A DNA stretch of 5,638 nucleotides, from positions 1 to 5,638 of the forward strand of contig CALPUT020000186.1 of NCBI GenBank assembly GCA_943326825.2, written 5' to 3'. The first letter of the stretch is position 1. Every line of letters begins with the position of its first letter. The position numbers and the translations under genes were made by a program. The stretch comes from Chryseobacterium gleum (GTDB lineage: Bacteria > Bacteroidota > Bacteroidia > Flavobacteriales_D > Crocinitomicaceae). This document shows positions 1 through 5,638 of this stretch, one piece after another. The notes beneath the pieces are model-generated. The model searched no databases and was not told the DNA's origin. It saw nothing but the letters and a program-made list of their open reading frames with translations.

Positions 1-629
1 ACTGAACCTGAACCGTAAACAATTTCAACTTTTTCCATTATTGAATTATCTAACGTAATAATGTTTTGTAAATGTCCCCCTCTATAAATCGCATTGTTCA
101 TTCGAACACCATCTACAACCATTAAAACTTTATTTGTTTCAAAACCTCTGATAATTGGGCTTCCTCCACCTTGCTGACTTTTCTGTACAAACACATTCCC
201 AGAATTTGACATTACATCTGCCGTAGATGTTTGATTCATATTTTGTAAATCTGAAGTTCGAATTACTTGTATTTTTTGAACAACATCTTTACGCTTTTCT
301 TCAAACTTACTTGCTGAAACAACTACTTCATCAAATGAGTTTGAGTTCTCAATCAAATAAATTTTAAAAGACATTTTTGATAATTCATAAATAGTTAATT
401 TTTGATCAAAATACATGTCTTTTCGGACAATAATATTTACTGTTTTAGAGAGTGTTGAAATATCAATTTTACCTTGATCATCTGTTACTAATTTTGTTGC
501 AGAATTTTCTTCAAAAACCTCAACACCTGAGATTTGTTTGAGTGTGTTTTGATCTAAGACTTCTAAAGTCTGAGCGTATGATTTAATACTTATAAAACAT
601 AAAATAAATAAAGTAATTTTTATTTTCAT
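1..629 (-). CDS. TonB-dependent outer-membrane receptor, N-terminal part (haem/hemoglobin-receptor-like plug)
   Basis: This is the start of an outer-membrane active transporter powered by TonB-ExbBD. The first 209 codons are visible and the rest of the plug and the whole beta-barrel run off the left edge; family members are usually about 700-800 residues. Residues 1-19 form a signal peptide (MKIKITLFIL, then SYA|Q as the likely cleavage site). Residues about 21-95 resemble a short carboxypeptidase-D regulatory-like domain (SGVEVFEE, then TDDQGKIDIS). A DEVVVSA segment at 100-106 is a probable TonB-box region. The plug follows, with GGGSPIIRGFE at 154-164, VLMVVDGVRMNNAIYRGGHL at 168-187 and EKVEIVYGSGS at 199-209. 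The SPIIRGFE...YRGGHLQN pattern is what I associate with haem/hemoglobin-type receptors of Bacteroidota, but plug motifs do not prove the ligand. The start at 629 is chosen because the signal peptide begins there; the leader is AT-rich without a clear ribosome-binding site. Confidence 0.93.
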   Translation of the reverse strand, partial: MKIKITLFILCFISIKSYAQTLEVLDQNTLKQISGVEVFEENSATKLVTDDQGKIDISTLSKTVNIIVRKDMYFDQKLTIYELSKMSFKIYLIENSNSFDEVVVSASKFEEKRKDVVQKIQVIRTSDLQNMNQTSTADVMSNSGNVFVQKSQQGGGSPIIRGFETNKVLMVVDGVRMNNAIYRGGHLQNIITLDNSIMEKVEIVYGSGS

Positions 630-658
630 ATCGTTTAATTGAATTAAATAAATATTTA

Positions 659-680
659 GAAAATGCACCATTGCATTTTC
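659..680 (-). promoter_or_regulatory. Perfect 9-bp inverted repeat with 4-nt loop, 29 nt before the receptor start
   Basis: The arms are GAAAATGCA (659-667) and TGCATTTTC (672-680), separated by CCAT. All nine pairs are Watson-Crick. It lies just upstream of the receptor ATG at 629, so on the minus strand it would form a hairpin in the 5' leader of the mRNA. It could be an operator for a dimeric regulator, a leader hairpin or a weak terminator for transcripts from the upstream gene. The following RNA has no clean U-tract, which argues against a strong terminator. The function is inferred only; the inverted repeat is directly visible. Confidence 0.5.
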
Positions 681-817
681 ATTTGTTATAAAAAAATAGA
701 AATAAATAAAGTAGTATAAACGATATAAATAATTTACACTACTCTATAAACTTGTTTGGATTCCAATATCTTAAATTCTAATTCGCTAAAATTATTATTA
801 CGATCACTTAAATAAAA

Positions 818-832
818 TGATAATATATATCA
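818..832. promoter_or_regulatory. Fur-box-like palindrome (candidate)
   Basis: The 15-bp sequence TGATAATATATATCA is an inverted repeat (TGATA-N5-TATCA). Compared with the 7-1-7 Fur consensus TGATAAT-N-ATTATCA, it agrees at 12 of 14 specified positions. It lies about 190 bp upstream of the receptor start and about 50 bp beyond the stop of the small gene. Iron-dependent repression would suit a haem/iron-type TonB receptor. Cautions are that the region is extremely AT-rich, so chance matches are fairly likely, and that no promoter core could be placed next to it. Confidence 0.3.
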
Positions 833-883
833 ATTGAATTTACAATTGAATATTAAATAAATAAGATATTGATTAAATAGAGA

Positions 884-1408
884 TTACCCTTTTATAGGAG
901 GTTTAATTGGAGATTTTAAAGAAACAGAATAGTTTTTGTTTCTATAATAAAAAGATGGTTTAACGAATTCAATTTGAGTTTCGTTTAATACAAAAGTGAT
1001 TTGGTTAAATGATTTTATATAATTTGTTTGTGCTATTTTCTTCCACAATAGATTTGAATGGTCATTATTTTTACTGTCTTTATTTGAGTTAAGTGATAGG
1101 TTTGTATATGACACTAACATTTGTTCTTTAATATCGCTAAAGCATGTTAATATCACTTTATTGTAAACTGATTTTTTACTTTTTAAATCGTACAAATTTG
1201 AATCGTACTTGAATTCACCTTTATGAATCCAAATTATTTTAGAATATTCTTCTTTTGTAAATGAAAGTTCAATAAGATTTTTATCGTTTTTAAGCTTTTC
1301 TTTTACTTCATTTTTAATTATTTGTTGGGATGTTTGGAAAACTAAAAAAACACCAACAAATTGCCAGCAAAAAATAATTAAAAATAATATGGATAAGCTT
1401 TTTTTCAT
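884..1408 (-). CDS. Small single-pass membrane-anchored protein, unknown function
   Basis: This gene encodes 174 residues. Residues 1-3 (MKK) are followed by a hydrophobic segment at about 5-24 (LSILFLIIFCWQFVGVFLVF), which is either a membrane anchor or an uncleaved signal; there is no clear AXA cleavage site. The rest should lie in the periplasm: a Lys/Glu-rich stretch at 31-44, then a middle section with IELSFTKEEY (46-55), KGEFKYDSNLYDL (63-75) and a strand-like VILTCF (85-90). The C-terminus is basic and proline-containing (SPIKPPIKG). I recognise the layout (anchor, then an IEL..., GEF.Y....YD core, then a VILTC strand) as a Bacteroidota family without assigned function, often found, to my recollection, next to TonB-dependent receptors. 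It is co-oriented with the receptor gene 254 bp downstream. Its ATG is only 7 nt beyond the U-tract of the upstream terminator and is preceded by a run of seven A bases rather than a ribosome-binding site. The next in-frame Met is residue 97, so this start is secure. Confidence 0.85.
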   Translation of the reverse strand: MKKSLSILFLIIFCWQFVGVFLVFQTSQQIIKNEVKEKLKNDKNLIELSFTKEEYSKIIWIHKGEFKYDSNLYDLKSKKSVYNKVILTCFSDIKEQMLVSYTNLSLNSNKDSKNNDHSNLLWKKIAQTNYIKSFNQITFVLNETQIEFVKPSFYYRNKNYSVSLKSPIKPPIKG

Positions 1409-1415
1409 TTTTTTT

Positions 1416-1449
1416 AAAAAATGGCCCTCAATTTCTTGAGAGCCATTTT
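1416..1449 (-). terminator. Intrinsic terminator after the giant surface-protein gene
   Basis: On the minus strand the RNA reads AAAAUGGCUCUCA, a short AGAAAU loop region, then UGAGGGCCAUUUU, followed by two more U bases (six in all from 1421 to 1416). The 13-bp stem is fully paired, with a single G-U wobble, and one further A-U pair can close the loop to four bases. It begins 12 nt after the TAA at 1462-1464. The wobble pairs only in minus-strand RNA, which agrees with it serving the upstream surface-protein gene. The start codon of the next gene follows after only seven bases. Confidence 0.88.
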
Positions 1450-1461
1450 AACCAGCAATTA

Positions 1462-4400
1462 TTAGTAAACAATTACTTTTTCCATTTTTTGTTTTTTAGA
1501 ATTGAGAATACTTAAGAAGTATTCACCTTTTCCATAAATAGTTACATCAAAGTCTTTAGTGTATAATCCAGAGAAGTCTTTTAACTCTTCTTCATATACG
1601 ATTTGACCTAAAACGTTTTGTAATACTACTCTGTATTTCATTATCTCGGTAGAAGTAAAGACCATTGTGAATTTACCATTACTTGGATTAGGATAAATTG
1701 TAAAGTGGTTTCCTACATTTGTTACTTCATTTATACCTACTGTAGAAACTGTTGTAATAATTGATGTTAATGATGAACATCCACTTCCAGTTACTACTAA
1801 AGTATAATTTCCATTGTTTGTAGCTGTGTAAGTTTGTGCTGTAGCTCCAACAATTGCAACTCCGTTAAGATACCATTGATTACCTGTTGCAGCACTTGAA
1901 GTTAAAGTCGTGCCATTTTGAGTAATTATCGGTGTAGTAGGTAACGGATTAACAGTCATTGTTAATCCTGTTGAACTAGCGGTTGATGAAGTAACACAAC
2001 CTGCATTTGAAGTTAACATACAACTTACAACATCATTATTAACAAGAGATGATGTTCCAAAACTAACATTATTTGTTCCAACATTCAGCCCATTAACTTG
2101 CCATTGATAAGTCGGAGATGTTCCACCGTTAGAAGAACTTGCAGTAAAAACTACATATGAACCTGCACATAATGGATTAGCACCTGTTGTAATTGCTAAT
2201 GAAATAGCAGGAGTCACTGCGGTACTCATATTCATTGTTACAGCATTAGATGTAGCTGTTGAAGTAGTTAAACAAGATGCATTTGATGTCATTAAACAAG
2301 TTACAACATCACCTGAAACGAAAGCTCCATTTGAATATGTAGCACCTGTACCAACATTTGTCCCATTTAATGTCCATTGGTAAGTTGGTGTACCTCCATT
2401 TGTTGGAGTTGCTGTAAGTGTTACAGTTGAACCAACACAAGCAGGATTAGAACTAGCTGCAATTGAAACTGAAGGAGTAACACTTGTTACTTGCATTGTC
2501 GTTCCTGTAGATGAAGCTGTCGGAGCTGTCAAACAAGAAGCATTTGAAGTCATAATACAGGTAACGACACTATTATTAGCAAGTGAAGAACTTGTAAAAG
2601 TTGCTCCTGTTCCAGAATTAGTACCATTTACATTCCATAGGTAAGTAGGTGTAGAACCTCCATTTGTTGGTGTTGCCGTAAAAGTTACAGATGAACCAAA
2701 ACAAGTAGGGTTTGAACCTGATGTTAATGTTGCAGCAACTGAAGGCGTAACATTTGAATTAACAATCATTGTAATTGTAGATGATGTCCCAGTTGTCGGA
2801 GATGCACAACCATTACTTGAGGTCATAACACAAGTAATCTGATCATTATTAGCTAATATTGTAGAAGAATAAGTTGCTCCTCCTGTGCCTACGTTAGTAC
2901 CATTCACTTTCCATTGATATGTTGGAGTTGTTCCTCCATTTGTTGGAACAGCAGTAAATGTTACAGATGATCCTGCACAAATAGTCGTATTGCTTGTTGA
3001 AATTGAAACAGACGGAACAACAGTTGATGTTTCAGAAATAGTAATACCTGATGAAGTTGCTGAAGAAGGAGATGTACAAGAAGAACTTGAGTTCATTATA
3101 CAAGTAACAATATTTCCATTAGTTAATGATGAACTTGTGAATACTGAACCTGTACCAACATTTGTTCCATTTACTTGCCATTGGTAAGTTGGGGTTGTTC
3201 CTCCATTCGAAGGAGTAGCAGTAAATGTTAATGATTGGCCTATGCATGTTGGATTTGAACCTGTAGTTAAAGCAATAGCAACTGAAGGTGTAACTGTTCC
3301 ACTAACAGTCATTGAAATTGCATTAGATGTAGCATTTGTAGGACTGATGCAAGTTGCATTAGAAGTCAAAATACAAGTAATTATATCATTGTTTGTAATT
3401 GTACTTGGTGTAAAAGTTGTTGCATTTGTTCCTGCATTCGCTCCATTTACTTTCCACTGATAAACTGGTGTTGAGCCACCATTAGTTGGAGTTGCAGTAA
3501 AAGTTACCGATTGAGCAGTACAAGTTGGATTTCCTCCTGAACTGATAGCTATCACAACACTAGGTGAAACTGTTGGAGTAATCACTACTGTTCCTGTCCC
3601 TGCAACACTAGTACATCCTGAAATAGTTACTGTTAAATTGTAAGTTCCAGCCATTAGTGCAGTTGAACTAGTAATTGAAGGAGATTGCGTTGCATTTGTG
3701 TATGTATTAGGACCTGTCCATGCATAAGTTGCACTAGTTACTGCCGTCGTACTCAAACTAATAGATGAACCTGCACATACTGGAGAATTTGTTGTAATAG
3801 TTGGAGTAGCTGGAATTGCATTCACTGTAGTCACAATAGCATTTGATGTAGCCGGAGAGCTTGTTACGCCAGCTAAATTTGAAGTCATTACACAAGTTAC
3901 AGATTGACCTGTAGTTAATGTAGTGGTAGTAAATGAAGCGTTCGTTGCTCCTGTTACGTTTGAACCATTGATTTTCCATTGGTATGTCGGTGCTGTACCT
4001 CCATTTGTTGGAGTTGCAGTAAAAGTTACTGATGTACCAGCACAAATTATATTGTCAAGATCATTTGATGTGATTGCAACAGAAGCTATAAGAGCAGCCG
4101 TATTATTAATATTGATGTCATCTAAATATAAATTGTTACCATATCTATTTCCAAATTCAAATTTTACTTTGACAGTTTGACCAATATAAGATGTTAGATT
4201 AATTGTATCAATATCCCAATCAGCAGTAGTAGCTGGTGAATATGTAGTGTTAATAGTTCCATTCGTAGCCAATTGTGCACCTTTTTTAAAATAGACTGCT
4301 GATCCCCATGTTGTTCCACAGTCTGAAGAAATGTACACCTTTAATTCATCATGGAATTTCGTAGGCTTCGTAGCGCTATTATAATATTTATATGCTCTTT

Positions 4401-5638
4401 TAAAAGTTAACTTAGGCGCAGATGCACTTACTAAATTGATTGGGCTTGAAATAAGGTTGTCAACTTGAGATGTATCATTGTAGTTGAAAAATTCTATTCC
4501 GGCACAACCAATAGCGCTTCCAGTATTACCAGTAGCAGTTCTTTTTTCTAAACCTTTTGCACCAGCAGTTGCCCATGCAATTGATGGTGCATCAGCATTT
4601 TGAATTGTCCAGTTTGTTGGAGGAAATGTTGCTCCTTCAAAGTTTTCTACTATTGGTAAAGTTAATGCACTAACAGGATTAATATATGCCGTTTTTGTCA
4701 TTGTATTATTACCCTGTGCATTTGTAGCAACAAGAGTGACATTATAAGCTCCAGCAGCATTGAAAATAACTTTTGGATTTTGAGAAGTTGCACTTGTACC
4801 TCCAGTATAAGTTACTGTATTTGGACTAAAAGTCCAAGCCCATGAAGTAGGAACTCCAGAAGACATATCTGTGAAGTTTACTGTTGCTCCTATACAGGGT
4901 GTTGTATTATCTGCGGCGAAATCAGCTACAGGAGCACCTGCAATCATTGGAAGCTGAAAAGAATAAACACGAGTTGTAGTTCCTCCAATAATCGTATATT
5001 CACCAGTATGCCAAAATGTTAAACCATCTGGATCTAAAGATAATTGAGAATAATCACCGTACCTATTACCTGAAGTCTCCGAAGCAGTTCCAGCAGCCGC
5101 TACCGTTTCTGCAAATGACATAGTTCCTAATGGATCTGTAGCTAATCTTCCGGTATAACATAAACTCGGATAAACTGTTGAACTCGATTTACAATATGCC
5201 ATACCAATACTACCATTGTTATCCATAGCAATAGATCCTATCCAACGAGTATGAGCGTCAGGAGTATAGGTACCTTCTTGGTATAAACTCCAAACCCCTG
5301 TTGTTTGATTCTGACGTAATTCAACCCATTTTATACTTCTTTGACCTGTACCACTACTTATTAAAACCCCCCAGTTCATGACTAAAGAATTATATCCAGC
5401 CCATTTTCGCCATTGTGCTCTATAAGTTGGCACACCTCCAATACCATCAATCTTTTGAGTTGTACCTGGTTGTGTTACATCATTCCATAATGAATTATAA
5501 GAAGCATCAAAAGCAGCTGTAGGGATCGTTGTGTTTAAAGCGATAGAAGCACTTGGAGTTGCTCCCCAAGTTACCGTCATATTCCAAATTTTAACACCAT
5601 CTATGTTTCCTGTACCCCATGCATTATCTGTGTATGAG
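1462..5638 (-). CDS. Giant multidomain secreted/surface protein with Ig-like repeats and T9SS sorting domain (5' end missing)
   Basis: The frame stays open to the right edge: 19 codons precede the Met at 5578-5580 and read SYTDNAWGTGNIDGVKIWN, so 1391 residues are visible and the N-terminus is outside. Counting that Met as 1: residues 1-215 are a BNR/sialidase-like region (RWIGSIAMDNNG at 112-123; YGDYSQLSLDPDG at 174-186; FWHTGEY). Residues 216-302 are a PKD domain (PVADFAAD...SWAWTFS...YNVTLVATN). Residues 306-494 are a cleaved-adhesin/MAM-type jelly-roll, from VENFEGATFPPTNW to YLDDINI, with an Asp-box-like SSDCGTTW at 418-425. Residues 499-587 are an Ig-like repeat, 588-670 a PKD-like domain, 671-1211 six tandem Ig-like repeats and 1212-1280 a last Ig-like domain. 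Residues 1281-1372 are the T9SS sorting domain. The protein is presumably exported by Sec, then T9SS, and either anchored to the surface or released; an adhesin-like role is plausible. No catalytic site is evident. Conserved tryptophans and intact repeats indicate a functional gene. Confidence 0.93.
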   Translation of the reverse strand, partial: SYTDNAWGTGNIDGVKIWNMTVTWGATPSASIALNTTIPTAAFDASYNSLWNDVTQPGTTQKIDGIGGVPTYRAQWRKWAGYNSLVMNWGVLISSGTGQRSIKWVELRQNQTTGVWSLYQEGTYTPDAHTRWIGSIAMDNNGSIGMAYCKSSSTVYPSLCYTGRLATDPLGTMSFAETVAAAGTASETSGNRYGDYSQLSLDPDGLTFWHTGEYTIIGGTTTRVYSFQLPMIAGAPVADFAADNTTPCIGATVNFTDMSSGVPTSWAWTFSPNTVTYTGGTSATSQNPKVIFNAAGAYNVTLVATNAQGNNTMTKTAYINPVSALTLPIVENFEGATFPPTNWTIQNADAPSIAWATAGAKGLEKRTATGNTGSAIGCAGIEFFNYNDTSQVDNLISSPINLVSASAPKLTFKRAYKYYNSATKPTKFHDELKVYISSDCGTTWGSAVYFKKGAQLATNGTINTTYSPATTADWDIDTINLTSYIGQTVKVKFEFGNRYGNNLYLDDININNTAALIASVAITSNDLDNIICAGTSVTFTATPTNGGTAPTYQWKINGSNVTGATNASFTTTTLTTGQSVTCVMTSNLAGVTSSPATSNAIVTTVNAIPATPTITTNSPVCAGSSISLSTTAVTSATYAWTGPNTYTNATQSPSITSSTALMAGTYNLTVTISGCTSVAGTGTVVITPTVSPSVVIAISSGGNPTCTAQSVTFTATPTNGGSTPVYQWKVNGANAGTNATTFTPSTITNNDIITCILTSNATCISPTNATSNAISMTVSGTVTPSVAIALTTGSNPTCIGQSLTFTATPSNGGTTPTYQWQVNGTNVGTGSVFTSSSLTNGNIVTCIMNSSSSCTSPSSATSSGITISETSTVVPSVSISTSNTTICAGSSVTFTAVPTNGGTTPTYQWKVNGTNVGTGGATYSSTILANNDQITCVMTSSNGCASPTTGTSSTITMIVNSNVTPSVAATLTSGSNPTCFGSSVTFTATPTNGGSTPTYLWNVNGTNSGTGATFTSSSLANNSVVTCIMTSNASCLTAPTASSTGTTMQVTSVTPSVSIAASSNPACVGSTVTLTATPTNGGTPTYQWTLNGTNVGTGATYSNGAFVSGDVVTCLMTSNASCLTTSTATSNAVTMNMSTAVTPAISLAITTGANPLCAGSYVVFTASSSNGGTSPTYQWQVNGLNVGTNNVSFGTSSLVNNDVVSCMLTSNAGCVTSSTASSTGLTMTVNPLPTTPIITQNGTTLTSSAATGNQWYLNGVAIVGATAQTYTATNNGNYTLVVTGSGCSSLTSIITTVSTVGINEVTNVGNHFTIYPNPSNGKFTMVFTSTEIMKYRVVLQNVLGQIVYEEELKDFSGLYTKDFDVTIYGKGEYFLSILNSKKQKMEKVIVY
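1465..1740 (-). other. T9SS type A C-terminal sorting domain (Por secretion tail)
   Basis: This is the last 92 residues of the giant protein. Hallmarks are FTIYPNPSNGKF near its start, VVLQNVLGQIVYEEEL in the middle, GKGEYFLSIL and the terminal KVIVY. These match the type A sorting signal (TIGR04183 family), which directs proteins from the periplasm through the type IX translocon and is usually cleaved during attachment to the surface. Unlike the repeats before it, this part is rich in charged residues. It ends at the stop codon, as expected. Confidence 0.95.
1948..3570 (-). repeat. Six tandem Ig-like protein repeats of about 90 residues
   Basis: Units in transcription order are 3570-3295, 3294-3022, 3021-2752, 2751-2482, 2481-2218 and 2217-1948 (276, 273, 270, 270, 264 and 270 bp). 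Each begins with V-x-P-[SA]-[VI] and contains, in order, a Cys about 15 residues in, a [TS]-A-x-[PS]-[TS]-N-G-G turn, Y-x-W, NG.N.GT, a second Cys in a TC or SC pair, a third Cys eight residues later, and a Ser/Thr-rich tail. The similarity is visible in the DNA as well, for example in recurring forms of CCATTTGTTGGAGTTGCAGT on the plus strand. Such arrays typically form an extended stalk. Exact unit boundaries are my choice. Confidence 0.92.
3571..3819 (-). other. PKD-like/Ig-like domain interrupting the repeat array
   Basis: Residues 588-670 of the giant protein (counting Met at 5580 as 1) begin PATPTITTNSPVCAGSSISL, continue with TYAWTGPN and AGTYNLTVTISGCTS, and end GTVVIT. This is the usual PKD-like or Ig-like domain of Bacteroidota surface proteins, with one Cys near the start (602) and one on the last strand (655). 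It lacks the NGG turn and the TC cysteine of its neighbours, so it is a different domain type rather than a diverged repeat. Confidence 0.8.
3820..4086 (-). repeat. Seventh, displaced copy of the Ig-like repeat
   Basis: This unit has the same core as the tandem array (CAGTSVTFTATPTNGG, then PTYQWKINGSNVTG and SVTCVMTSN) but is separated from it by a PKD-like domain at 3571-3819. It lacks the third cysteine: the equivalent position reads SNLAGVTSS. It directly follows the jelly-roll domain, so it is the N-terminal end of the stalk. Confidence 0.88.
4099..4665 (-). other. Cleaved-adhesin/MAM-type jelly-roll domain
   Basis: Residues 306-494 of the giant protein open with LPIVENFEGATFPPTNWTI and close with VKFEFGNRYGNNLYLDDINI, the two ends typical of the choice-of-anchor J / cleaved adhesin domains of Bacteroidota. 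In between are ISSPINL, LTFKRAYKYY, DELKVYISSDCGTTW (which includes an Asp-box-like S-x-D-x-G-x-T-W) and WDIDTINLTSYIGQ. Relatives of this beta-sandwich often bind carbohydrate or protein partners; the ligand here is unknown. Confidence 0.82.
4675..4935 (-). other. PKD domain
   Basis: Residues 216-302 of the giant protein read PVADFAADNTTPCIGATVNF at the start, then PTSWAWTFSP, PKVIFNAAGAYNVTLVATN and a TKTAYI end. The order P.A.F, V.F.D.S, W.W.F, F...G.Y.VTL.A.N is the standard PKD pattern. PKD domains commonly act as spacers between the functional head and the anchor of surface proteins. Confidence 0.9.

Larger units (their letters stand above)
630..883. other. AT-rich intergenic region upstream of the receptor gene
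   Basis: This 254-bp gap lies between the stop of the small membrane-protein gene and the start of the receptor gene. I find no convincing coding frame on either strand and no RNA gene. No exact match to the Bacteroidota promoter -7 element TAnnTTTG is present on the minus strand, so the receptor promoter could not be placed, although it is most likely here. Two structured elements stand out and are listed separately: a perfect 9-bp hairpin at 659-680 and a Fur-box-like palindrome at 818-832. Confidence 0.8.

Noticed and set aside
630..780. Search for a Bacteroidota promoter (TTG, about 20 nt, TAnnTTTG) for the receptor gene
   Set aside because: No exact -7 match on the minus strand; partial matches are too many in AT-rich sequence to choose between.
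2990..3187. Plus-strand open frame of 65 codons
   Set aside because: It lies wholly inside the Ig-like repeat region on the opposite strand; its Val/Glu-rich composition is the antisense image of the Ser/Thr-rich repeats, and no other plus-strand gene exists in the window.
3242..3460. Plus-strand open frame of 72 codons
   Set aside because: Antisense shadow of the repeats; similar frames recur at matching places in other repeat units, as expected from the repeat and not from a gene.
1948..3570. Regularly spaced repeats considered as a CRISPR array
   Set aside because: The period is about 270 bp, the copies are imperfect and fully coding, and there are no short identical repeats with unique spacers.
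3758..4045. Minus-strand frame of 95 codons rich in Asn, Tyr, Ser and Cys
   Set aside because: Out-of-frame reading of the giant gene, whose own frame has clear domain motifs in this stretch.
3923..4180. Plus-strand open frame of 85 codons
   Set aside because: Antisense to the Ig-like copy and the end of the jelly-roll; no recognisable domain or start signal.
4300..4330. Asp-box-like motif (SSDCGTTW) taken as evidence of an active sialidase
   Set aside because: It sits in the jelly-roll domain, a single Asp-box is structural only, and no sialidase catalytic residues (Arg triad, Tyr/Glu pair) can be identified in the visible part.

Overview
The window looks like chromosomal DNA of a member of the Bacteroidota, most likely Flavobacteriia. 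Three things suggest this: strongly AT-rich intergenic DNA, a type IX secretion (T9SS) C-terminal sorting domain, and a TonB-dependent receptor with the N-terminal domain plus plug layout of that phylum. Start codons have A-rich leaders and no clear Shine-Dalgarno sequence, which also fits. I cannot name a genus.

All three genes lie on the minus strand, so transcription runs from high to low coordinates. From 5638 to 1462 is the 3' part of a very large secreted or surface protein. Its reading frame is still open at the right edge, so the true start is outside the window and the ATG at 5580 is internal. Visible domains, in order, are a BNR/sialidase-like region, a PKD domain, a cleaved-adhesin-type jelly-roll, one Ig-like repeat, a PKD-like domain, six tandem Ig-like repeats of about 90 residues, a short Ig-like domain and a T9SS type A sorting domain. 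Twelve bases after its stop is a strong intrinsic terminator (1416-1449). Immediately after that, 1408 to 884 encodes a 174-residue protein with one N-terminal membrane segment. A 254-bp AT-rich gap (630-883) holds a Fur-box-like palindrome and a perfect 9-bp hairpin. The window ends with the first 209 codons of a TonB-dependent receptor (629 to 1) whose plug resembles haem/hemoglobin-type receptors.

The terminator separates the giant surface protein from the other two genes, so a shared function is not indicated. The small membrane-anchored protein and the receptor are co-oriented and may form a nutrient (possibly iron/haem) uptake locus; this is inference from order, plug motif and the Fur-like site. 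I see no CRISPR array, tRNA, rRNA, insertion sequence or phage gene, and no clear evidence of a wholly new system. The most unusual material is the nearly charge-free, three-cysteine Ig stalk and the placement of the small gene directly after a terminator.
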